NCBI GenBank assembly: GCA_002705085.1
Contig: PAHO01000053.1
Coordinates: forward strand, 11,557-54,037
Source: Phycisphaerae bacterium
GTDB lineage: Bacteria; Planctomycetota; Phycisphaerae; Phycisphaerales; SM1A02
Length of the DNA stretch: 42,481 nucleotides
Reading direction: 5' to 3'
The notes below the pieces were generated by a model that saw nothing but the letters and a program-made list of their open reading frames with translations, made no database searches and had not been told where the DNA came from. This document shows, in pieces, positions 8,370-16,387 of the stretch (within the stretch, counting starts at the first letter, position 1; every line of letters starts with the position of its first letter). The translations under genes were made by a program, and so were the position numbers.

Positions 8370-9371
8370 TCACCCCCCGCCCCGCAGACGCGCGACCCGG
8401 CCCGCCCACCGATCGGCTGATGGTTGAGCCTCAGGATCCCTGCGGGCGGCACCGATCGCCAGACCATGCAAGGCTTGGGCCCAATCCAAGAGTTGGGGAT
8501 CTTCAGGATTGGTCGCCGAATGGATATCAAACGCCAGTTCCGCATCAAGCCACCGGCCAGACGCCAACAGAGCCGCCGCATATTCAAAAGTCATATTGGC
8601 TGCGACCCGATCTGGTTCGGAAACCACCGACAACAGGCCAAGGGCGACCTCGGGCCGTCCCGAGAGCCGTTCAACTCTGGCATGCAACAAGCGAAGGTCA
8701 CGGTCGTTGGGCCTTGAGGTGCGCAAGTTGGCGATGCGCTCACGAGCGGCAACAAAAGCTCCGGTTTGGAGATCCAGCATGGCCAAACCAACTTCCGCCG
8801 GGTACGTCTGGGCATCCAAGACGAGGACCGATTCGTACAAGCTTCGAACTTCATCCAAATCAGCATCTGCTTCGGAAGACAAGACTTGGGCCAGAAACAA
8901 CATCGTCTGCAGATCGTCAGGCACCGCCGCTCTGGCCGCACGAAGGGTGCTGACGGCTTGTTGGGTTTGGCCCAGTTCTGACATCACCACCGCGGCATTG
9001 CGTTGATAGGCCGCCGCCGATGATGCGTCCTGGCTCAACTCGGCGGCCAGCAAGAAACCGTCAATGGCCAATTGGGCCTTGCCTTGGGCTCGGTCTCGCT
9101 TCCACCGGGCCAAATCAATTTCCGCCCGCAGGGACACCACATCCGGATCGCGGGGGGCCACCTCGAAGGCCCGAACCACAATGGCTTGCGCTTCGTCGTA
9201 CTTGCCCGTGTCCAGAAACACCGAGGCCGCCCGCAACGCCTCGGGATCGGCCGAGGCATGGGAAGCACCAGATTCCGCGGACCCACTGCCGCAGCCGGAA
9301 CACACACCCAAAGCCATGACCAGCAACGGGAATGGAAAAGGGGACATCTTGCTGTTCAGGAACCATCGCAT
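8370..9371 (-). CDS. TPR-like lipoprotein
   Basis: A 333-residue exported protein. Residues 1-27 form a signal peptide with a basic start (MRWFLNSK) and end in VCSGCGSG, so Cys27 (or Cys24) may be lipid-modified, although the residue at -3 is not ideal for a lipobox. From about 40 to 310 it consists of repeated helix pairs with TPR-like spacing (DTGKYDEAQAIVVRAFEVAPRDP; LLASGRWLDAELAFD near the end), suggesting a periplasmic scaffold. No enzyme motif is seen. An ATG eight codons downstream is possible but would lose the basic n-region. It is divergent from valS with only 22 bases between the starts. Confidence 0.75.
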   Translation of the reverse strand: MRWFLNSKMSPFPFPLLVMALGVCSGCGSGSAESGASHASADPEALRAASVFLDTGKYDEAQAIVVRAFEVAPRDPDVVSLRAEIDLARWKRDRAQGKAQLAIDGFLLAAELSQDASSAAAYQRNAAVVMSELGQTQQAVSTLRAARAAVPDDLQTMLFLAQVLSSEADADLDEVRSLYESVLVLDAQTYPAEVGLAMLDLQTGAFVAARERIANLRTSRPNDRDLRLLHARVERLSGRPEVALGLLSVVSEPDRVAANMTFEYAAALLASGRWLDAELAFDIHSATNPEDPQLLDWAQALHGLAIGAARRDPEAQPSADRWAGRVARLRGGG

Positions 9372-9393
9372 GCCCGCGTATCATGCTTGATCC

Positions 9394-12300
9394 ATGCCTG
9401 ACGCGTCACCCCCCGCTGCCGAATTGCCCAAGACCTACGTCCCCAGCGCTCATGAACCCACGGTTCGGCAAGCTTGGGATGAAGCCAAGCTGGGCCATGC
9501 CGACCCCAACACCGATCGACCCGCGTACACCTTGCTCATGCCGCCCCCGAACGTGACGGCGGCCCTTCACTTGGGACATGCGTTCAACAACACCCTCCAA
9601 GACATCTTGGCCCGCCACCACCGAATGCGAGGGTACGAAGTCCTGTGGATGCCCGGGACAGATCATGCGGGCATTGCCACCCAAACCGTGGTGGAGAAGC
9701 GGCTGCTGGCCCAAGGTCAACACCGCACGGCGTTGGGCCGCGAGGCTTTCGTCAATCTGGTGCAGCAGTGGAAAGACGAATACGAAGCCACGATCACCGA
9801 GCAATTGCAAAGTTTGGGATGCAGTGCGGATTGGTCTCGGCAACGGTTCACCATGGATCCCATCTGCGCCAAAGCGGTGCGCTTGGCTTTTGCCAAATTG
9901 TTCGCCGATGATCTCATCTATCGAGGGAAGCGTCTGGTGAACTGGGATCCCGTCAGCCAGACCGCGCTGGCCGATGACGAAGTCGAATCCCGCGAAGTGG
10001 ACGGTCACTTTTGGTACCTCCGTTATCCCCTTGTGGACGAAGACGGAGAAGCCACCGGGGAACACGTCACCGTGGCCACCACCCGACCCGAAACCATGTT
10101 GGGAGATACCGCCGTCGCGGTGAACCCCGACGATCCTGACCGCGCCGCCTTGGTCGGCCGACGGGTCAAGCTGCCATTGGCCAACCGCGTCATCCCCATC
10201 ATCGCCGACGACTACGTGGTGAAGCCGGATGCAAACAGCGACGACCCCAAAGCACGCATGGCCTCCGGCTTCCTCAAGGTCACCCCCGCCCATGATCCCA
10301 ATGACTGGGACATTGGGCAGCGGCACGGCCTGGAAGCCATCAATGTGATGGCGCCGGATGGCAGCATCAACGCGGAGTACGGCTGGACCGACGCCGCGGC
10401 CATGGAACCCGAAGCCCAAGCCTTGCTGGGACTGGATCGGTTTGCGGCCCGAGACAAACTCATCGAGATTTTCCGTGAACGTGGGCTTCTTGAAAACGTT
10501 CGACCTCATCAACACGCCGTTGGTCATTCCTATCGATCCCACGTTCCCATCGAACCCCGCCTGTCCGACCAGTGGTACGTCCGAGTCAGCGACGACCGGC
10601 TGGTGGGAGAAGCCCAGCGCGCCTTGCAAGCTGACCAACAGACCCAACCCAGCCCAAGCCGGAAGGGACCAGCCGTCTCACCAGCCGAGGGAGATAACAC
10701 GCTGGCGTTCCACCCCAGTCGATTCGCCAAAACCTATGAATCGTGGCACGCCGAACTCCGCGACTGGTGCATCAGTCGCCAACTGTGGTGGGGACACCAA
10801 ATCCCAGTGTGGTCCAAAGCAGTGCCGGCCCACGAAGCACGAACAGTCGCGGAGCAGTGGCAAGACCGTGGCTTGGCCGTCCAAATCCAGGAGCCCGAAG
10901 GCGGCTCTTCGATGGTGCATGTGTGCCCCGAAGACGATGGAGCGGTTTCAGAGTTGGAATCCAACGGCTTTGCCCGAGATGAAGATGTCTTGGACACTTG
11001 GTTTTCCAGTGCCTTGTGGCCCCTGAACACGATGGGCTGGCCCGATCCTGAACAGAATGAAGCCACCCAGGGACTTCTTGAGAAATTCAACCCAACTTCA
11101 GTCTTGGTGACCGGTCGCGACATCATCACCCTCTGGGTCAGCCGCATGGTGATGTTCAACCGATACTTCTTGGACGGAGCCGGACCAGTCCCTTTCCATG
11201 ACGTTTGCATCAACCCCATGATCCAAGACGGGCATGGCCAACGAATGAGCAAAAGTTTGGGCAACGGGGTCGACCCGCGCGACATCATCCATTCCCATGG
11301 CGCCGACGCGCTGCGATTCACCCTTGCTCAAATCGCGACTGGCACCCAAGATGCACGTCTCCCTGTCGACATGGTCTCACCCCATTCTGGTGCCACGTTC
11401 ACACCTGAAGAGATCACCTCCCCCGCTGGATACCTGGTCGCAGCCCCAACCCAAACTTGTCCGGACACTGGCAAGACATTGGTCAGCCCGTATGGAAACG
11501 CTTCTGGCTTGGCCACTCCAACCGAAGAGACGCCATTGGCCAGAAACACGTCCAGCCGATTCGACACCGGCCGGAACTTCTGCACCAAGCTCTGGAACGC
11601 AGCCCGCTTTACCGCGAGTCGGCTTGACCGACTCTCCGAAGCGCCAGCCACCATCGAGCTTGCCCAACGACCACCGATTGATCGGTGGATGGTGGGCCGA
11701 ATCGGCAGCGCCCGTGCCCGCATCGACCAAGCCGTTCAGGAATACCGATTTGCCGACCTTGCCGATGCCTTGTACGACCTGCTCTGGCGTGACTTTTGTG
11801 ACACGTACTTGGAAGCGGTCAACCGCTCAGCCAAAGACGACCCTGCTCAGCAGTGCATTTTGGCCGAGTGCTTGCACGCGATTTTGCGGCTCTTGCACCC
11901 CATCTGTCCATTTGTCACCGAGACCATCGGTCAGGCGATCCCAAGGGGGAACACGAAGATTTCAGACTTCGAGTTGCCACCGCACGATGGCCCCATAGCC
12001 ACCGCGCAGGCTCCAAGCGCTCAGCCCTTGGAACAAACCATGGAACAACTGGTGCAACGCGGCATCGCCCTGATTGATGAAGTTCGTCGGGTGCGGGCGG
12101 AACGTCAATTGAAGCCGCGGGACGAAGTGGTGTTGCACCTTGATCCTGAGACCAATCAGCTGATCACCGAGCTGGATGGATTGGTGGAACGTTTGGCTGG
12201 TGTCTCAGAAGTCTCGCAAGATCCGCCCCCGGCCAACGCAGCCCCAGCCACCTTTGAAGGCCGAAGCTTTGCCATCCAAACCTCTGGAGGTTTGGACCCC

Positions 12301-12498
12301 GCTGCGGAGCGAGCCCGATTGGAAAAAGCGGTCGACCAAGCCAAACGTTCGGTTGATGGCTTTGAAAAACGGCTGGCCAACCGCAACTACGTTGACAATG
12401 CCCCCGATGCGGTGGTGGCCGAGACCCGAAAGCGATACGACGAAGCAAAACAAGACTTGGCTGCAGCCGAAGCAGCACTCGCTGCGGTGCAAAACTGA
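9394..12498 (+). CDS. valS: Valine--tRNA ligase
   Basis: A 1034-residue class I aminoacyl-tRNA synthetase that charges tRNA-Val. The ATP-binding HIGH motif appears as HLGH (59-62) after PPPNVTAAL. The editing domain includes the TTRPETMLGDTAVAVNP block near 230. The second signature is RMSKS (617-621). The anticodon-binding domain begins with RNFCTKLWNAARF (727 on), and a C-terminal coiled coil ends the protein (about 960-1034). It is longer than the usual 880-950 residues. Extra segments lie at about 417-446 (Ser/Pro-rich) and 661-719, between the KMSKS region and the anticodon domain. The second contains SPHSG and CPDTGK pieces that look like remains of a zinc ribbon. The start is the first ATG, and no Shine-Dalgarno site is seen. 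Confidence 0.97.
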   Translation: MPDASPPAAELPKTYVPSAHEPTVRQAWDEAKLGHADPNTDRPAYTLLMPPPNVTAALHLGHAFNNTLQDILARHHRMRGYEVLWMPGTDHAGIATQTVVEKRLLAQGQHRTALGREAFVNLVQQWKDEYEATITEQLQSLGCSADWSRQRFTMDPICAKAVRLAFAKLFADDLIYRGKRLVNWDPVSQTALADDEVESREVDGHFWYLRYPLVDEDGEATGEHVTVATTRPETMLGDTAVAVNPDDPDRAALVGRRVKLPLANRVIPIIADDYVVKPDANSDDPKARMASGFLKVTPAHDPNDWDIGQRHGLEAINVMAPDGSINAEYGWTDAAAMEPEAQALLGLDRFAARDKLIEIFRERGLLENVRPHQHAVGHSYRSHVPIEPRLSDQWYVRVSDDRLVGEAQRALQADQQTQPSPSRKGPAVSPAEGDNTLAFHPSRFAKTYESWHAELRDWCISRQLWWGHQIPVWSKAVPAHEARTVAEQWQDRGLAVQIQEPEGGSSMVHVCPEDDGAVSELESNGFARDEDVLDTWFSSALWPLNTMGWPDPEQNEATQGLLEKFNPTSVLVTGRDIITLWVSRMVMFNRYFLDGAGPVPFHDVCINPMIQDGHGQRMSKSLGNGVDPRDIIHSHGADALRFTLAQIATGTQDARLPVDMVSPHSGATFTPEEITSPAGYLVAAPTQTCPDTGKTLVSPYGNASGLATPTEETPLARNTSSRFDTGRNFCTKLWNAARFTASRLDRLSEAPATIELAQRPPIDRWMVGRIGSARARIDQAVQEYRFADLADALYDLLWRDFCDTYLEAVNRSAKDDPAQQCILAECLHAILRLLHPICPFVTETIGQAIPRGNTKISDFELPPHDGPIATAQAPSAQPLEQTMEQLVQRGIALIDEVRRVRAERQLKPRDEVVLHLDPETNQLITELDGLVERLAGVSEVSQDPPPANAAPATFEGRSFAIQTSGGLDPAAERARLEKAVDQAKRSVDGFEKRLANRNYVDNAPDAVVAETRKRYDEAKQDLAAAEAALAAVQN

Positions 12499-12553
12499 AT
12501 CAAATCCCCCATCCCCCCGGACGGACACCTCTCTCTCCGCATATGCTCGATGC

Positions 12554-13609
12554 ATGCGGATCTGTTGGTTTGTGTTGCTCTTGGCCGGTTGCGGAGGCAT
12601 GCCGTTGACCGAAGTGCCGGCATCGACTCCAACTGCGGCTTCAGCTTTTGAATTCACAAACGCCTCCTCGAGCCAATCCAGCGTGAGTCAGGCCCCAATG
12701 ACCGCGCTGAATGCCATCAACACCGACATCGAAATCGCCCCATGGTCCTTTGCCGGAAAACCCGGCCGCATCATGTCCACCCAGCACTACCTGATTCGAA
12801 GCAACGTGCGCTACGAATCGGTGATGGACCGACTGCCCATCCTTCTGGAGCACGCGATCTTCCGCTACCAAACCGCCTTCGGCACGCTCCCCGAACCAAA
12901 AGCAACATTGAACACCTACGTGCTTGGCGATCGGAACCAATGGGTGGCCAAGACTCAGCAGGTCCTGCCCCAGCAAGCCGAGAGTCTGGGGTCAATTGGC
13001 CGCGGCGGATTTGCGGTCAATGGCACCGGATATCTGTATTACATCGATTGGGCCGGTCGATACCGAGACACGTTCGCCATCGCGGTGCATGAGGGCTGGC
13101 ATCAGTATGTTCAATCCACATTTCGTGAGGACATTCCTTCATGGCTGGATGAAGGCATCGCCACCTACATGGAAGGTCTTCGCTTCCAAGCCGCGAACGA
13201 CAACCCAACCTTCCGACCTTGGGACAACTGGGAACGGCGCCGACGGCTTCGCGACTTGGCTCGCTCCGGCCGATTGATCCCATTGGAGGACCTGCTCGAT
13301 CGACCCGTGCAGTCATTCATCGGAGATCGCCGGAACGATGAGCTGCTTGGCTACTACGCGCAGGTCTGGGCTTTGGCCCTGTTGCTCGCGGACCAGAAGG
13401 GCCCCTACCGCGACGGGTTCGAACAGTTGTTGCAAGATGCCGCCAATGGGGGATTCCGCCGAAAGGTCATGAACCACCCGGCCGTGATCTCACGCGGGGG
13501 ACGAGGGCGTAAAGCCCACCTCGGCCGCTGGGCCGCCATCGCATATTTCGGCGATCTGCAAGAACTGAAAGCGGCGTACCAAGAAAAAATTCTCGGCTTA
13601 ACGAGCTAA
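12554..13609 (+). CDS. Lipoprotein with gluzincin metalloprotease motif (DUF1570-like)
   Basis: A 351-residue exported lipoprotein. The signal peptide ends in the textbook lipobox LLAGC, giving lipidated Cys13. A metal-binding HExxH motif is present as HEGWH (179-183), followed by a probable third ligand, Glu200, in PSWLDEGIA, the order and spacing of gluzincin (clan MA) peptidases. This resembles the DUF1570 proteins common in planctomycetes. The frame is open far upstream into valS, but the ATG at 12554 is the one that starts the signal peptide. It begins 55 bases after valS. The motif makes it a likely zinc peptidase outside the cytoplasm. The substrate is unknown. Confidence 0.8.
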   Translation: MRICWFVLLLAGCGGMPLTEVPASTPTAASAFEFTNASSSQSSVSQAPMTALNAINTDIEIAPWSFAGKPGRIMSTQHYLIRSNVRYESVMDRLPILLEHAIFRYQTAFGTLPEPKATLNTYVLGDRNQWVAKTQQVLPQQAESLGSIGRGGFAVNGTGYLYYIDWAGRYRDTFAIAVHEGWHQYVQSTFREDIPSWLDEGIATYMEGLRFQAANDNPTFRPWDNWERRRRLRDLARSGRLIPLEDLLDRPVQSFIGDRRNDELLGYYAQVWALALLLADQKGPYRDGFEQLLQDAANGGFRRKVMNHPAVISRGGRGRKAHLGRWAAIAYFGDLQELKAAYQEKILGLTS

Positions 13610-13653
13610 GAAGCCTGTTTTCCAGAAAATTCCGCCGACTCAGGCCATCAAAG

Positions 13654-13679
13654 ACTGGTGAACAACTTTGATCACCGGT
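13654..13679 (+). promoter_or_regulatory. Inverted repeat just upstream of the GNAT gene
   Basis: ACTGGTGA (13654-13661) and TCACCGGT (13672-13679) form an 8-bp stem in RNA (one G-U pair) with a 10-base loop, ending 11 bases before the acetyltransferase ATG. It could be an operator or a leader hairpin that affects translation. Without a T-run it is not a convincing terminator for the upstream lipoprotein gene. Confidence 0.3.
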
Positions 13680-13690
13680 AGTCTCGACCG

Positions 13691-14281
13691 ATGCGCGATC
13701 TGGAAGATCCAACCCAATCTGGCGGCGCCAACTGCTCAAAAGTCGAAATTCGCGAAGCCACCGCGGCCGACGCTGACTTGATCTTGGCCTTGCACCAAGA
13801 AAGCGTGAACGATCCAGATGGCTTTGATGGCCCCCATCAGGCAGCGCAGCCCCCATTGGATGCCCCTGCCGATTTGCAGCACTTTGCTGGAACCTATCTG
13901 GGGTCCATTCACAACCGGTTTTGGGTGGCCGTCGTGCCCCACGAGCCTGCAACAGGGCCAGACCAAGGCCATCCATCATCCCGAGGTGAACAAGTCATTG
14001 GAATGGTGGGTGTCGTGGCCACGAAGACTGATGTTGCGGAAATGCGACGACTCCGAGTCACCCCGACCCATCGACGCCAAGGGATCGCAGGACGACTGCT
14101 GCGCTCGGCTTTGGCCCACTGCCGGGACCAAGGGTTCTTGAAAGTTCTTTTGGATGCACGACTCGAACAGACCGCGGCGGTTCAGCTGTTTGAGAGAGAA
14201 GGATTCCAATTCAGCCGGAACCGAGAGTCCGCCGGTGTGCAAATTCGTGAGTTCTACCTCGACCTGTACGGGTCGGACTGA
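13691..14281 (+). CDS. GNAT family N-acetyltransferase
   Basis: A 196-residue protein with the GNAT fold. The first strand and helix are VEIREATAADADLILALHQE (17-36). The acetyl-CoA pyrophosphate-binding motif is RRQGIAGRLL, after the strand EMRRLRVTP. The closing motif is TAAVQLFEREGFQFSR, as in many amino-group acetyltransferases. A Pro/Gly-rich insertion at about 82-100 splits the central sheet region and is unusual. The acceptor substrate cannot be predicted. A minus-strand open frame runs antisense through its last 300 bases; the GNAT motifs show that this strand is the coding one. Confidence 0.85.
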   Translation: MRDLEDPTQSGGANCSKVEIREATAADADLILALHQESVNDPDGFDGPHQAAQPPLDAPADLQHFAGTYLGSIHNRFWVAVVPHEPATGPDQGHPSSRGEQVIGMVGVVATKTDVAEMRRLRVTPTHRRQGIAGRLLRSALAHCRDQGFLKVLLDARLEQTAAVQLFEREGFQFSRNRESAGVQIREFYLDLYGSD

Positions 14282-14917
14282 GAGATCCCACGTCAATTTC
14301 AATTGCCGATCCTGCCACTCCGAAGCGGTAGAGCACAAACCCCAAATCCAACAAGAACCGGAAATCAATGCGCTGTCTTCCAGTGGATCAGGCGCCCTCC
14401 AAACACAACGAATGGATCGAAGAATGACCCCCGCCATGTCATGGCCCTCACCCAATAAGGGCCAACAATGCCAACCATGCTCGTGACGTTGCAAAAGGAC
14501 CAACACTTCGGAACGTCTATGACCTTGGCTTTTTCGGGCCACCACCAACAGATGCTGGTCATCGAGGACGTACGGGGCCGTAAATGGACCCGACCATTCT
14601 GGTTCGATGATGCCTCGAGAGTAAGGACGGCCCACCAAATTGCTCGCTGCTGAACCCCGACAAAAACCAGCTGGATCCTCCCACTGGATGTCTTGTGGCC
14701 TGAACGTCATCACACCGGTCAGCAGCAAAATCTTCCCGTCATACACCAAAGCATGAACACCATCTTCGGAAGTCAAACTCTGCAGCAACACATGAGGTTT
14801 ACCAGGGTGAGGCGCCACATCGATGATCGCCCACGACCTCGGCTTCATGGCAGCCGGATCGAGTTCGGGCCCCCCACAAAGAGCCGAACACCAGAAGACA
14901 AATGCACCAAACACCAA
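13976..14917 (-). pseudogene. Probable broken or frameshifted exported-protein gene
   Basis: An open frame of 313 codons downstream of the aminotransferase gene. The part not overlapping the GNAT gene (about 14282-14917, 212 codons) reads like a real soluble protein with alternating beta-type stretches. Near its start it has a hydrophobic segment ending in CSALCGGPELDP, which resembles a lipoprotein processing site. Two things are wrong. There is no ATG: the frame opens with TTG/GTG right after a TGA, without the basic residues a signal peptide needs. It also has no stop until 306 bases inside the convergent GNAT gene, where it reads antisense sequence. A frameshift at one or both ends is the simplest explanation. 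A genuine gene with a rare start cannot be excluded. I do not recognise the family. Confidence 0.4.
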
Positions 14918-15008
14918 TCACCCCACCTTCTCGCCCCCACCACCTTTGGCAGGGCGTCCAAGGTAAAAGACTCTTCACCCCAACCGATCTGGTGTCGACA
15001 AAATTCTC

Positions 15009-16229
15009 TCAACCTTGCTCTTGGGCGCATGCCAAGATGGCTTCACCCAAAGCAATGATGTCTTCAATATCGGTGTGCAGATGGACACTCACCCGAACCA
15101 TGGTGCAGTTTGAAAGAGCATGAACAGGCACCCGCAGTCCAAAGCGTTGCTCCAGAACACGCTCCAACGTCTCACAGTCGATGCTCTGCAAACATGCGGG
15201 CAAAGGGACAGAACACATGGCGGTTCGAGCAGCCTCCGGGGTCATGCTCTGGGTACCGAAAGCCATGGTGAGGGCTTCGTCGACGGCTTGTGACCCCTGC
15301 CGTTGGTATTCACGAAGCGCATCCCACCCCCCAGAAAAATCCTCCAAGTGGTCCCATGCTTCCGGAGCGGTCAACCACGGCGACCAATCCCTGGTACCTG
15401 TCCAGTGAAAAGAACGCGTCATCCCTTCTTCCCAGTGATGGCTCGTCAGAAGAGCAAAAGTGTCATCACGACGATCTGGTGCTGCGGCCAGAATGGCCGC
15501 CCCCAACGGGGCACCACCCCACTTGTGCAGGTTCCCCGCAAACCAGTCGTATTCAAGCTCACGCAGAGCCAATGGATCTTGACCTGGCACATGAGCGCCG
15601 TCCACGAGCACCGGCACCCCACACGCCTTGATTTGGGCAGCCAAAGAAGTCCAAGGCATACGAAGCGCAGAGCCGCTGGTAATCGCATCCAGAATGCAGA
15701 GCGACGCCCCCGCCTGCACCTCTGCCATGACGGCTTGTTCCAATTTCATCGGGTCAAAAGGCAGAGACACCGGTACTTCAACCGCCACAGCGCCAGTTTC
15801 TTGACACCGCCGCTTCAGTGCTTGCCGGACCGCGTTGTAGACGTGCCCCAAGCACACCACCCGATCACCACACCCAAGAGGGAGACTTCGCAACACCGAC
15901 TCAATGGCCGTACTCGCATTTTCACAAAAGACCAAGCCCTCGGGATCGGCCCCCAATCGCTGCGCGATGCCACAACGGGCGGCGTCGAGTTTGGCCTCCA
16001 ATTGATCGGTCAGCATACGCATGGGATCGGCTTCGATTTCTGCGGCGTGACGTTGCTGGCATGCCACGGTGTGACGCAGACGGGCCCCATACGAGCCGTG
16101 GTTCAAGAATCGAGATTGCGTTGACAGCGACCAATGATGCAATCCTGCCCGCCCTCGCAACGCAAAAGGGATCGGTGAGGATGCCCACCAACGTCGCAAG
16201 GGAAGCGTCCAATCAGGTGAACTTGCCAT
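15009..16229 (-). CDS. Class V aminotransferase, isopenicillin N epimerase-like
   Basis: A 406-residue fold-type I PLP enzyme. The substrate-binding start FLNHGSYGARL (41-51) is typical of the isopenicillin-N-epimerase/cysteine-desulfurase-like branch. The cofactor aspartate motif VDGAHVPGQ lies at 209-217 (Asp210, His213), and the Schiff-base lysine is Lys236 in NLHKWGGAP. The C-terminal domain is complete. In the family the name 'epimerase' covers many enzymes acting on amino acids, and no beta-lactam genes are nearby, so the substrate is unknown. The ATG at 16229 is preferred over a TTG 33 codons upstream, because the extension is not family-like. It stands alone between intergenic stretches and may read into the broken frame downstream. 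Confidence 0.85.
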   Translation of the reverse strand: MASSPDWTLPLRRWWASSPIPFALRGRAGLHHWSLSTQSRFLNHGSYGARLRHTVACQQRHAAEIEADPMRMLTDQLEAKLDAARCGIAQRLGADPEGLVFCENASTAIESVLRSLPLGCGDRVVCLGHVYNAVRQALKRRCQETGAVAVEVPVSLPFDPMKLEQAVMAEVQAGASLCILDAITSGSALRMPWTSLAAQIKACGVPVLVDGAHVPGQDPLALRELEYDWFAGNLHKWGGAPLGAAILAAAPDRRDDTFALLTSHHWEEGMTRSFHWTGTRDWSPWLTAPEAWDHLEDFSGGWDALREYQRQGSQAVDEALTMAFGTQSMTPEAARTAMCSVPLPACLQSIDCETLERVLEQRFGLRVPVHALSNCTMVRVSVHLHTDIEDIIALGEAILACAQEQG

Positions 16230-16387
16230 GAGAAAAGTATGACGAGACTCCTCAAAAGCATCAGGAGGGCAGGAAACGACCACCAAACTGACAATATCTG
16301 GCAGTCTAGGCCCCCCGTGATCAGACAAACCCTCACGAAACCCTTACCGTTCGGTCGATGTTCGGGAAGCGAATGGAGAATCCTGCA

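Noticed and set aside
9406-10647. A 413-codon open frame on the minus strand inside valS
   Set aside because: ValRS signature motifs on the plus strand cover the same bases. The antisense product is Gly/His/Val-rich without family features.
15303-16124. A 273-codon plus-strand open frame opposite the aminotransferase
   Set aside because: The PLP-lysine and substrate motifs are on the minus strand. The plus-strand product has no organised pattern.
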